Positions 27,905 to 35,591 of a stretch of DNA of 64,000 nucleotides are shown here, piece by piece. The notes under the pieces are model-generated. The model had not been told where the DNA came from. It saw only the letters and a list, made by a program, of their open reading frames with translations, and searched no databases. Each line of letters opens with the position of its first letter. The first letter of the stretch is position 1. Origin of the DNA: Caldilineaceae bacterium (lineage in GTDB: Bacteria; Chloroflexota; Anaerolineae; Caldilineales; Caldilineaceae); the NCBI GenBank assembly GCA_020846635.1, contig JADLDO010000019.1, positions 52,079 through 116,078 of the forward strand. Reading direction: 5' to 3'. The position numbers and the translations under genes were made by a program.

Positions 27905-28215
27905 GCAAGCATCTCCTCCATGTCAACATTCACGAAACGGAACTGAGCGGCGGGGGTAAGAAGTCGGCGGGTACATACCGCGTCATCGCCAATCAGCATG
28001 GTCATCTGCTGCCTGATGAGTTGACGGCTCGCCTTGCTGAACTAATCGACGAGGGCTATCGACTGACAATCACCGTGCTGGCGACCAGGGACAAACGCAA
28101 GGCAGCAATCGTCCTGCACGATGAGCACTATATGATCCCCCGCTGTGATCGCCATAACTGCCCTGAGTACGCGACGGCGATGGATCGTCTTTCGGAATTG
28201 GAGCAGACTCAATGA
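27901..28215 (+). CDS. Hypothetical phage protein
   Basis: 104 residues, GTG start overlapping the previous stop (GTGA). The N-terminal half has a Gly-rich turn and alternating beta strands; near the C-terminus is a CDRHNCPEY element. It lies between two methyltransferase genes and overlaps the second by 4 bases. Function unknown. Confidence 0.6.
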   Translation: MSKHLLHVNIHETELSGGGKKSAGTYRVIANQHGHLLPDELTARLAELIDEGYRLTITVLATRDKRKAAIVLHDEHYMIPRCDRHNCPEYATAMDRLSELEQTQ

Positions 28216-28907
28216 ACTTCAATTTGCATTGCGGTGATGCGTTTGAACTCATGCGCGGTATGGTCGAGGGTTCGGTCGACCATGTGATTACTGATCCTCC
28301 ATATGGCGAGCAAACCCATAAAGGAGCACGCACGCGCAAGGGTATCACCAACGGTCATTCCAGCGGCGGTGCTACCTTAATTGACTTTGACAGCGTTACA
28401 ACGGAGCAATTCCTGCTGTTGTGTGCCGAGTCGGTTCGAATTGCCCGCCGCTGGGTGATTATGACCTGTGAGTGGCGGCACGCTGCCGCGGCCGATGAGA
28501 GTGGTCTGCCGGTTGTGCGGCTAGGGGTGTGGATAAAGCCGAATTCGGCTCCTCAGTTCACCGGCGACCGTCCAGGTACGGGCTGGGAAGCAGTCCTGCT
28601 CCTCCACCGCGATGGTAAGAAGCGCTGGAATGGTGGCGGCCACCATGCAGTGTGGACACAGAACGTGATCCGCGCTGAGCATCACCCAACCCAGAAGCCG
28701 TTGCCGTTGCTCAAGAAGTGGCTGGCACAGTTCACCAATGCAGGTGAGACGATATTTGATCCCTTTATGGGTTCGGGAACGACGGGTGTGGCTGCGCTCC
28801 AAATGCAGCGACGTTTTGTCGGGGCGGAGATCGATCCGGCGTACTTCGCGCTGGCGGAACAGCGAATAAGTGAAGTGTCGATGCAACCGCATTTGTTGGC
28901 GGTTTAA
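28212..28907 (+). CDS. Site-specific DNA methyltransferase (DNA methylase N-4/N-6)
   Basis: 231 residues of the permuted class: motif IV VITDPPYGEQTH (about 25-36) comes first and motif I FDPFMGSGTTGVAA (about 180-193) comes last, with the final RFVGAEIDPAYFALA helix-strand that contacts SAM. The target base is adenine N6 or cytosine N4; DPPY leans to adenine. ATGA overlap with the upstream gene. No partner nuclease nearby. Confidence 0.88.
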   Translation: MNFNLHCGDAFELMRGMVEGSVDHVITDPPYGEQTHKGARTRKGITNGHSSGGATLIDFDSVTTEQFLLLCAESVRIARRWVIMTCEWRHAAAADESGLPVVRLGVWIKPNSAPQFTGDRPGTGWEAVLLLHRDGKKRWNGGGHHAVWTQNVIRAEHHPTQKPLPLLKKWLAQFTNAGETIFDPFMGSGTTGVAALQMQRRFVGAEIDPAYFALAEQRISEVSMQPHLLAV

Positions 28908-28929
28908 GTTTGAAATTGGGGGAATCATC

Positions 28930-30015
28930 ATGGCCGAAAACAGCAAGATAGAGTGGACAGATCACACGTTCAATCCCTGGATGGGCTGCACCCGCGTGAG
29001 CGAAGGTTGCCGCCACTGTTATGCAGAAACGCTGATGGATCACCGCTGGGGCAAGGTGCAGTGGGGGCCGCAGGGGGTGCGCGTACGCACGACTGAGGCC
29101 AAATGGCGCGAACCGTTGAAATGGAATCGACAGCAATGGGGCGAATGCAACCACTGTGGATGGCGCGGGGCTGAGCGTGGCGATCCGCTGGCAAAAGCAA
29201 AGGGGTTTGTCTGCCCAGAGTGCAAGGCGGGATTGGCATTGCGTACCCGCCAACGGGTGTTCTGCGGTTCGCTGTGTGATGTGTTCGAGGATAAACCCGA
29301 TCAGCGGGAGCAGCTCAATGAATGGCGGCTGCAACTGTTTGAGTTGATCGACCGCACACCGCATCTGGATTGGCTGCTGCTGACCAAGCGGCCTGAGAAC
29401 ATCAAACGCCTGTGGCCTTTTGGCTGGTATGACGACCAGTTCACCTGGCGCAACGTCTGGATCGGCACGTCCATCGAAAACCAGAGAAGTGCCCACGAAC
29501 GTATCCCGGAACTGATCAAAATCCCCGCGGCGATTCGCTTCCTCAGCATCGAGCCGTTGTTGGGGCCGGTCGCTCTGGGGGCCGCGTTCCCATGTGGTTA
29601 CTATTGCGATCCCGGTATGGATGGCGGCGGCCACCACGATCACCCCTTCTGGAGCCGGGTCAATCCTCAGATCCATTGGGCGATCATTGGCGGCGAGTCA
29701 GGGCCTGGTGCCCGGCGCATGGATGTGGGCTGGGTACGTGACTTGATGCGGCAGTGTGACTATGCCCAAGTGCCTGTCTTTGTGAAGCAGATGGGTACTG
29801 TCCTGGCCCACGAACTCCATCTTAAGGACAAAAAGGGTGGCAACATAGAGGAATGGCCCGCTGATCTGCGCGTGCGCCAATTCCCGCTGTTACTGCCCTC
29901 GACGAGTGACGTTGCGGAACTGGCGGCAGCTTGGCCGGGAATGCCCGACTTGGAGGGTGGCGTGGATCTGTTCGCAGCGAAGCATGGCGAGCCGACAGGG
30001 AGCGAGGTGGCATGA
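28930..30015 (+). CDS. Phage Gp37/Gp68 family (DUF5131) protein
   Basis: 361 residues. The N-terminus KIEWTDHTFNPWMGCTRVSE then GCRHCYAE has the family's C-x6-C-x2-C cluster, which resembles a radical-SAM or iron-sulfur centre. An internal zinc-ribbon-like CNHC...CPEC (about 77-104) is an insert. LLTKRPENIKRLWP and IGGESGPGARRM are further family hallmarks. The activity is unknown; the family is common in phages and often near modification genes. GGGGG lies about 9 bases before ATG 28930, and its stop overlaps the DndC-like gene. Confidence 0.85.
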   Translation: MAENSKIEWTDHTFNPWMGCTRVSEGCRHCYAETLMDHRWGKVQWGPQGVRVRTTEAKWREPLKWNRQQWGECNHCGWRGAERGDPLAKAKGFVCPECKAGLALRTRQRVFCGSLCDVFEDKPDQREQLNEWRLQLFELIDRTPHLDWLLLTKRPENIKRLWPFGWYDDQFTWRNVWIGTSIENQRSAHERIPELIKIPAAIRFLSIEPLLGPVALGAAFPCGYYCDPGMDGGGHHDHPFWSRVNPQIHWAIIGGESGPGARRMDVGWVRDLMRQCDYAQVPVFVKQMGTVLAHELHLKDKKGGNIEEWPADLRVRQFPLLLPSTSDVAELAAAWPGMPDLEGGVDLFAAKHGEPTGSEVA

Positions 30016-31175
30016 TGCAACGGCAATCCCTCTTTGAGAGCGAGCGTAATACTCTCGACGACTCCATTGAACTTAGCCTTGCTAGTCTGCGCGAGTACGG
30101 CGAACGCTACCCGCATTGGAGCGTGGCTTATTCCGGCGGTAAAGACTCAAGTGCTAGTGTCACCTTTGTCGCCTGGGCAATCAAGAGCGGCAACGTGCCA
30201 GCTCCCAAGTCGCTGAGCGTCCTCTATGCCGATACGCGCATGGAGTACCCACCGCTCTACGCTACAGCAATGGAATTATTGGCCGCATTACGCGCGGATG
30301 GCTTCGATGCACGCGTGGTGCTACCTGCCCTCGACGAACGCTTCTATGTCTATATGCTGGGCTTGGGCGTTCCTCCGCCAACCAACCGCTTCCGCTGGTG
30401 CACGCCAAAGCTCAAAGTGCAGCCGATGATGGATGCCTTGCAGTCCGTGCGCGAGAGCAGCGGCGAAAAGCTCCTGAGCATCACCGGCGTTCGCATGGGC
30501 GAATCGGCAGCGCGTGACCAACGCATAGCCATTAGTTGCAGCCGCGACACGGGCGAGTGTGGGCAAGGCTGGTTCCAGGTCACACCGTCTGAGGCTGTCG
30601 CTGACACGCTTGCGCCCTTGCTCCATTGGCGGTTGTGCCACGTCTATGACTGGCTTTACTTCGAGGTCGAGCGGCATGGCTATCCCCAGGTCATCAACAT
30701 CGCCGATGTCTATGGCGACGGTGACGTTCGCACTGGCTGTATTGCCTGCAATCTTGCCAGTAAAGATGAGGCGTTGCGCCGCGTGGCACACCAAGAGAAG
30801 TGGCACCGGCTGGAAGCACTTCTAGAGTTAAAGCCGCTGTATGCCGAGCTGAAGATGGCGAAATGGCGACTGCGTAAGGGAACACCAGAGGTCAACAAGG
30901 ATGGTCGCTATGCCACCAACGGGCAGCGCATGGGGCCGTTGACCTTCGAGGGACGCGCCTATGGGCTGGAGAAGGTGCTGGACATCCAACGCCGCGCCGG
31001 CGTGGACTTGATCAACGCCGAAGAGGAAGCGCGCATTCGCGAACTGTGGGAGCTGGGCGCGTGGCCGCAGGGGTGGAGCGGGGAGGAGATCGGCGCGGCA
31101 GAGATGATTGATTTGATCTCCGTGGTCGGTGATGAGTTGGTGGTGCAGCCGCTATTGGTAGGAGTTGAGGGATAG
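30012..31175 (+). CDS. DndC/PAPS-reductase-like PP-loop enzyme
   Basis: 387 residues. The ATP pyrophosphatase loop is VAYSGGKDSS (about 37-46). Downstream motifs match DndC: NRFRWCTPKLK, GVRMGESAARDQR, and RTGCIACNLASKDEALRRV, supplying cysteines for an iron-sulfur cluster. DndC activates sulfur for DNA phosphorothioation together with DndA/IscS and DndD; none of these partners is seen here, so a nucleotide- or tRNA-thiolation role is equally possible. It is embedded among three DNA methyltransferases and overlaps its upstream neighbour by 4 bases. Confidence 0.78.
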   Translation: MMQRQSLFESERNTLDDSIELSLASLREYGERYPHWSVAYSGGKDSSASVTFVAWAIKSGNVPAPKSLSVLYADTRMEYPPLYATAMELLAALRADGFDARVVLPALDERFYVYMLGLGVPPPTNRFRWCTPKLKVQPMMDALQSVRESSGEKLLSITGVRMGESAARDQRIAISCSRDTGECGQGWFQVTPSEAVADTLAPLLHWRLCHVYDWLYFEVERHGYPQVINIADVYGDGDVRTGCIACNLASKDEALRRVAHQEKWHRLEALLELKPLYAELKMAKWRLRKGTPEVNKDGRYATNGQRMGPLTFEGRAYGLEKVLDIQRRAGVDLINAEEEARIRELWELGAWPQGWSGEEIGAAEMIDLISVVGDELVVQPLLVGVEG

Positions 31176-31179
31176 AGCA

Positions 31180-32865
31180 ATGAGTGCAAAGAACTCTTAC
31201 ATCACAGTAACCGATCAATTTTGCGGCGCAGGCGGCTCTTCGATTGGGGCTGTCGCAGCCGGTGCCGAGTTGAAGCTCGCCATGAATCATTGGCCGCTCG
31301 CCATTGATACCCATAACACTAACTTTCCTGATGCTCTTCACGATTGCGCTGACATGAGCGCGACCAATCCGCGCCGCTACCCGGCAACCGACATCCTGAT
31401 CACCTCCCCAGAGTGTACGAATCACAGCTTGGCGAAGGGGGTGAAGCGCAAGACATCGCCACAACTCAATATGTTTGGCGGCAAGGCCAAGATCGATCCT
31501 TCCGAGGAGCGCAGCCGGGCAACCATGTGGGACGTGCCGCGCTTTGCCGAGATTCATTGCTACAACATCATCATCGTTGAGAACGTGGTCGATGCCCGGT
31601 ATTGGGAGCTGTGGGACGCCTGGCTACATGCGATGGATCTGTTGGGCTATGACTACCAGATTGTTTACTTCAACAGCATGTTCGCCCACCCGACGCCGCA
31701 GAGCCGCGACCGCATGTATGTCGTTTTCTGGCGCAAGGGCAACCGCGCTCCCAATTTGGAGTTCCGCCCGCATGCTTACTGCGCCAAATGCGAAACCAAC
31801 GTCGAGGCGGTTCAGTCATGGAAGAAGCCTGAGCGCCGGTGGGGACGCTACCGCAAGCAATATGTCTACCTCTGCCCTACCTGTGCCACCCAGGTTGAGC
31901 CGTACTACTACTGCGCGGCCAACGCCATCGACTGGAGCTTACCGGCCCCGCGCATTGGCGACCGGGCGAAGCCGCTCAAGGAAAAAACACTGTCGCGCAT
32001 CCGGGCGGGGCTGGAAAAATTTGCGAGGCCATTCCTCTATGACACCGTTCACACGGCGCGCGACGGCAGGCACCAAGATATGGTTTGGCCCACAACCGGC
32101 CCTGGGCGCACGCAGATCGGCAATTCAACGCATGGGCTGGTGGTGCCGCCTTTCACGGTCGAGACAGCCTACAGTCATGCGGAGAATGACCGTACGTATG
32201 GGGTTGACGAGGCATTAGGAACGCAGACCACCCGGCAGACAGTTGGTGTGGTAGTGCCGCCCTTTGTCACATCGCTTAATCACAGCACCGACCGCAGCCG
32301 CCCAATTACGGATGAGTTTGCCACGGTCATGCCGCATGTGTCGCCCAGTTTGGTCGTGCCGCCCTACATGGTGGATCTGCGCGGCGAGAATGCGCCCAAA
32401 AGCATGGAAGATGCACTCTCCACCGTCTGTGCATCGGGCAACCATCATGGGGTCGTGATGCCATTTATTTCCAGCTACTACGGCACGAACGAAGGCTCTG
32501 CCATCGACGATGCGCTTCCTACAGTGCCGACGGTCGATAAGCACGCGGTGGTCATCCCTCCCTTCATCGTGAGCTATTACACGCGTGAAAGTGGCGTTGG
32601 TGCTGCGCTGGCCGGGGTGCATGAGTCATTGCCGACGCAGCCGACCTGGCCTGTGCATTACATCGCCCAACCAGGCGAGACACCGACGGTGGATGACTGC
32701 GGCTTTCGGATGCTCCAGCCGCATGAGATCCAGCGGGCAATGGCATTTCCTTCCGATTATGTGGTGCTGGGCAACGGGCGGGAAAAGGTAAAGCAGTTGG
32801 GCAATGCGGTCACACCTCCTGTTATGGCGATGTTGATGGAACGCTGTGTGGAGAGCTTGGCATGA
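31180..32865 (+). CDS. C5-cytosine DNA methyltransferase with repeat insert
   Basis: 561 residues. Motif I DQFCGAGGSSIG (12-23), catalytic loop SPECTNHS (Cys79; the usual Pro before it is Glu), ENV (134-136), QSRDRMY (174-180) and motif X QLGNAVTPPV (539-548) define the fold. The target-recognition part is unusual: a zinc-ribbon-like C-x2-C pair (201/204 and 232/235), then five tandem modules of about 33-37 residues, each starting V-V-x-P-F/Y (321, 358, 392, 425, 458) and ending near a D-x-x-x-T-V/L turn. Similar repeats occur in some phage C5 methylases. The start at 31180 follows the previous stop by 4 bases. Confidence 0.85.
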   Translation: MSAKNSYITVTDQFCGAGGSSIGAVAAGAELKLAMNHWPLAIDTHNTNFPDALHDCADMSATNPRRYPATDILITSPECTNHSLAKGVKRKTSPQLNMFGGKAKIDPSEERSRATMWDVPRFAEIHCYNIIIVENVVDARYWELWDAWLHAMDLLGYDYQIVYFNSMFAHPTPQSRDRMYVVFWRKGNRAPNLEFRPHAYCAKCETNVEAVQSWKKPERRWGRYRKQYVYLCPTCATQVEPYYYCAANAIDWSLPAPRIGDRAKPLKEKTLSRIRAGLEKFARPFLYDTVHTARDGRHQDMVWPTTGPGRTQIGNSTHGLVVPPFTVETAYSHAENDRTYGVDEALGTQTTRQTVGVVVPPFVTSLNHSTDRSRPITDEFATVMPHVSPSLVVPPYMVDLRGENAPKSMEDALSTVCASGNHHGVVMPFISSYYGTNEGSAIDDALPTVPTVDKHAVVIPPFIVSYYTRESGVGAALAGVHESLPTQPTWPVHYIAQPGETPTVDDCGFRMLQPHEIQRAMAFPSDYVVLGNGREKVKQLGNAVTPPVMAMLMERCVESLA

Positions 32866-33290
32866 TCCAAACCCGCACGCAGCAGAGGCGCATTATCGAA
32901 GCTGCCACGCTGGACGGCAGCCTGGATACCCTCTACTGGTATCCGGTTTCTGACCGCGGCGGGGGCAGGACGGAGGCCGTTGGTGTCAATGAGCAGATTC
33001 CCATCGTGCGCGTGGCCCCGGACCCGGAAATCACCCAGCACGACGCCCACATCATGCTCGAACTGTTCAAGCAGAAGTCGCCGGAATTGCTGCTGCACCT
33101 GGAGCTAACGGCCATTGACATCTTAGAGGAGGGTGGCTTCAAGTATTTCGAGTTTGGCACAAGCGACCTGATCTGTCCCATGTGCGCGGCAGTTGGTTGG
33201 GAGAGTTGCATCTGCCAGCCGACGCTCTGGCGCATAGAGGAGCCGGTCGAAACCACCAAGAACCAAGAACGAGAAAGGATCACCTTGTGA
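32862..33290 (+). CDS. Hypothetical phage protein
   Basis: 142 residues, ATGA overlap with the methyltransferase gene. Acidic and helical in the middle (MLELFKQKSPELLLHLELTAIDILEE); near the end CPMCAAVGWESCIC could bind zinc. The next gene begins inside its stop codon (GTGA). Family not recognised. Confidence 0.6.
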   Translation: MIQTRTQQRRIIEAATLDGSLDTLYWYPVSDRGGGRTEAVGVNEQIPIVRVAPDPEITQHDAHIMLELFKQKSPELLLHLELTAIDILEEGGFKYFEFGTSDLICPMCAAVGWESCICQPTLWRIEEPVETTKNQERERITL

Positions 33291-33676
33291 ACGGAACACC
33301 CAGCACGCTCATTCGCTCAGAGACAGACGGCGCACCATCTCTCTCCGCGGCGCTCTTTATCGCGGGCTTCAACGCCGTCGCACAGAGCCACCACACCGCA
33401 ATGGTCTCCAAAGGCTTCTGGGACGAGGATCGCAACGATTCCGAGGCCCTCATGCTGATTGTGACCGAGATCGCCGAGGCGTGTGAGGCCATCCGGCATG
33501 GCAATCCACCGGATGACAAGATCCCAGAATTTAGCGGCATCGAGGCTGAATTGAGCGACGCCATCCTGCGTATCATGGATCTGGCTCAGGGGCGAGGGCT
33601 GCGCGTGGCGGAGGCCCTGATCGCCAAAATGGAATACAACAAGACGCGGGCGCACAAGCACGGAAAGGCATTTTAG
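33287..33676 (+). CDS. MazG-like nucleotide pyrophosphohydrolase
   Basis: 129 residues from GTG 33287. An all-alpha NTP pyrophosphohydrolase: LMLIVTEIAEACEAIRHG carries the E-x-x-E/A metal helix and EAELSDAILRIMDLAQGRG the second E-x-x-D pair, ending with KMEYNKTRAHKHGKAF, as in phage MazG/dCTPase-like proteins. It likely adjusts the nucleotide pool by hydrolysing dNTPs or modified nucleotides, which fits the adjacent modification genes. GTGA overlap with the gene before. Confidence 0.82.
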   Translation: MNGTPSTLIRSETDGAPSLSAALFIAGFNAVAQSHHTAMVSKGFWDEDRNDSEALMLIVTEIAEACEAIRHGNPPDDKIPEFSGIEAELSDAILRIMDLAQGRGLRVAEALIAKMEYNKTRAHKHGKAF

Positions 33677-33678
33677 CG

Positions 33679-33810
33679 ATGACCGAATGGGCAGTGACGT
33701 TTCTTAACAGTTCGGCGGGTGATCTTTCTTTTGTCGAGTGGCTGCTGCTGGCCTGGGCGTTTCTTGTGGTCGTCCAGCTTGGCGAGATGGGAAGAAAGAG
33801 CAAGTCATGA
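33679..33810 (+). CDS. 43-residue single-span membrane protein
   Basis: MTEWAVTFLNSSAGDLSF, then a hydrophobic span (WLLLAWAFLVVVQL) and a basic tail (GRKSKS). It starts 2 bases after the previous stop and overlaps the next gene by ATGA, supporting real translation despite its size. Function unknown. Confidence 0.55.
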   Translation: MTEWAVTFLNSSAGDLSFVEWLLLAWAFLVVVQLGEMGRKSKS

Positions 33811-34004
33811 TCCAGAAGATTAACAGACGCTTCCGCAAAGCAATGGGGATTTTTGCCATCATAGCGCTTGTGCAGGTGGCGGGCTATAGCTATCTCATGG
33901 TCAAGTATAGCGCCTGGGAGATGTGGCCGGTGATTGTGCTGATAGCGTTGTGTGGCGTGTATGTCTGGCTCCGGCATCGAGGCTGGCTGGAGCTAACGCC
34001 ATGA
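33807..34004 (+). CDS. Small two-span membrane protein
   Basis: 65 residues: a basic N-terminus (MIQKINRRFRKAMG), two hydrophobic spans (about 15-31 and 40-54) and a short tail. ATGA overlaps on both sides place it in a run of translationally coupled small genes. Family not recognised. Confidence 0.6.
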   Translation: MIQKINRRFRKAMGIFAIIALVQVAGYSYLMVKYSAWEMWPVIVLIALCGVYVWLRHRGWLELTP

Positions 34005-34252
34005 GCAGGGTCAACGCACACGTCGCCACAGAGCTGGCGCATTTAGCGGCGGAATGGGAGGCAGGCATGGTCGAGGGGTACGACGCAAACGCGAACCGAA
34101 TGCCCGCGTTTTGCTTTGACAGGCCCTATGCCAACCTGACGGCGCGGCAGCGTGGCTATGTGTTTGGCCGGGAATTGCGAATCCAGGAGGGAACGGAAGA
34201 GAGCGGCAAATTACGCAACGGTTGCACACGTCCAACAACCGTGCTAGGATAG
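34001..34252 (+). CDS. Hypothetical phage protein
   Basis: 83 residues starting in the stop of the previous gene (ATGA). The N-terminal half is helical (VNAHVATELAHLAAEWEAGM), and ARQRGYVFGRELRIQ suggests a second helix. Function unknown. Confidence 0.55.
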   Translation: MSRVNAHVATELAHLAAEWEAGMVEGYDANANRMPAFCFDRPYANLTARQRGYVFGRELRIQEGTEESGKLRNGCTRPTTVLG

Positions 34253-34261
34253 GAGTAAGCG

Positions 34262-34495
34262 ATGCTGAGAGATGCGCCGGTAAGAGCTGTGGGTTTGACC
34301 GAACTGACGGAGTGGCTTCACCTCACCATTTTGTCGCTGGAGCAAGGTAAGGCCCAGATTGTCCTCAACCTCGACGGTAACACGGTCAGTACAGAGGTGA
34401 AATTCACCGAAGAGGGTCGAGACCAGCAGGGACAGCGGGTGCGTGTTGAGAGACGCACGTTTAACCAGTTGCGAATTGAGCGTCCCAGGGCTTAG
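34262..34495 (+). CDS. Hypothetical phage protein, last early gene
   Basis: 77 residues with a helix (LTELTEWLHLTILSLEQGK) followed by beta strands (AQIVLNLDGNTVSTEVKFTEE). AGGAG precedes the ATG by 6 bases. It ends 35 bases before a strong terminator. Family not recognised. Confidence 0.6.
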   Translation: MLRDAPVRAVGLTELTEWLHLTILSLEQGKAQIVLNLDGNTVSTEVKFTEEGRDQQGQRVRVERRTFNQLRIERPRA

Positions 34496-34530
34496 TTAAC
34501 GCATCTGTCAATCAATAATGGCGACCGCAT

Positions 34531-34578
34531 AATGGCGAGCCGATACGAGTTTTCATTCGTATCGGCTCGCCATTTTTT
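34531..34578 (+). terminator. Strong terminator ending the early operon
   Basis: An 18-bp perfect stem: AATGGCGAGCCGATACGA (34531-34548) with its complement at 34557-34574, loop GTTTTCAT, then six T. It separates the early/modification genes from the lysis genes. Because the stem is complete it would work in both directions. Confidence 0.92.
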
Positions 34579-34668
34579 GTTCTGGTATCTACACCAGCGC
34601 GGCGGCTGTGCTGGCATGGCACGCAACATTGCAAGGCAACATTGTATTCGAGACAAGGACGCAGCGGT

Positions 34669-34893
34669 GTGGAGCAGCTAAACAATCGAGTAGGAGTCGT
34701 CGAGCAGCGTCTCTGGAGACATGAGGACACGTTGTCGAACCATGGCGCAAGAATCGCATCATTGGAAACCTCGCGGGACAACGACCGCGCACGTCACAGC
34801 AGTACACCTGTCTGGATTTCGTTAGCCATCTCCGGCTTTGTCGGTGTGACGACGCTGCTCTTTAGTCTCTATCTGGCAGGAGTAACCCCATGA
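34669..34893 (+). CDS. XhlA-like coiled-coil membrane protein
   Basis: 74 residues from GTG 34669 (AAGGA about 10 bases upstream; an upstream TTG at 34642 is possible). A coiled coil (EQLNNRVGVVEQRLWRHEDT...IASLETSRDN) precedes one C-terminal span (VWISLAISGFVGVTTLLFSLYL). This is the layout of haemolysin XhlA-type lysis accessory proteins, which sit beside holins. First gene after the early terminator; ATGA overlap with the next. Confidence 0.6.
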   Translation: MEQLNNRVGVVEQRLWRHEDTLSNHGARIASLETSRDNDRARHSSTPVWISLAISGFVGVTTLLFSLYLAGVTP

Positions 34894-35264
34894 GAGACCT
34901 GTTATTTGGGCAGGGAGCGGTGGTGATGTGGTCCTTCGCTGCGGCCGTCTTTGGCGCACTGGCGGCCCATATGTGGCTGATTGTCTGGGAGGTAGGCGGG
35001 ATTCGGGGCACTTCAATGGGCATCCTGTTCAGCGGTTGTGCGATCACCGCTGCCGGGTTTGCAGCCATTCTCTCGCACAGCCCCATGTTACCCGGCTATG
35101 TCATGGGTGCGATTATCTCAGCGGTGTGGCCGCCCATGCTCCTGGCGAGCTTTATCCTGGCCGATATTTACGCCGCTGAACGCAATTCGCACCGTGCCTT
35201 GATTACCAAGATCTATCTCTGGTTTAAGCGCGAATCAGAGCAGAACCGACAGGACGCAAGTTGA
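34890..35264 (+). CDS. Phage membrane protein, possible holin
   Basis: 124 residues with about three hydrophobic spans (10-33, 43-61, 70-92) and a charged C-terminal helix. Between an XhlA-like gene and a second holin-like gene, immediately before the endolysin, so a role in making membrane holes or timing lysis is likely but not proven. Confidence 0.6.
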   Translation: MRDLLFGQGAVVMWSFAAAVFGALAAHMWLIVWEVGGIRGTSMGILFSGCAITAAGFAAILSHSPMLPGYVMGAIISAVWPPMLLASFILADIYAAERNSHRALITKIYLWFKRESEQNRQDAS

Positions 35265-35291
35265 CGGTACGTCCCGTAGAAAGGAAAGGCA

Positions 35292-35591
35292 ATGAACACA
35301 AACCGCACGCAGCCCGAACCCGTGATGAATGCCAGCTATCTCAGTGGCTTGTTGATTACGCTGGTGATGGCTGGGGTTGCCATGCTCTCCGGTCTGGGCG
35401 TTGTCCAGTGGGATACCACGCAACAGTCTCTCATCAACGCCTTTGTCACCGCTTTGATTAACGTGCTGATTGTCGTGGCAACCATGTGGTACAGGGCGCG
35501 CCCGAAAGTCACCCCGCTTGCCAATCCCCGCGATGACACCGGCGCTCCGCTCGTGCGCGTTGATGGTCGCGATCCGGTGGTGAAAAGCTAA
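35292..35591 (+). CDS. Putative holin
   Basis: 99 residues with two spans (about 17-38 and 49-66: LLITLVMAGVAMLSGLGVV and TALINVLIVVATMW) and a charged C-terminal tail, a class II-like holin topology. GGAAAGG precedes the ATG by 5 bases. Its stop overlaps the endolysin start (TAATG), so holin and endolysin are coupled. Confidence 0.65.
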   Translation: MNTNRTQPEPVMNASYLSGLLITLVMAGVAMLSGLGVVQWDTTQQSLINAFVTALINVLIVVATMWYRARPKVTPLANPRDDTGAPLVRVDGRDPVVKS

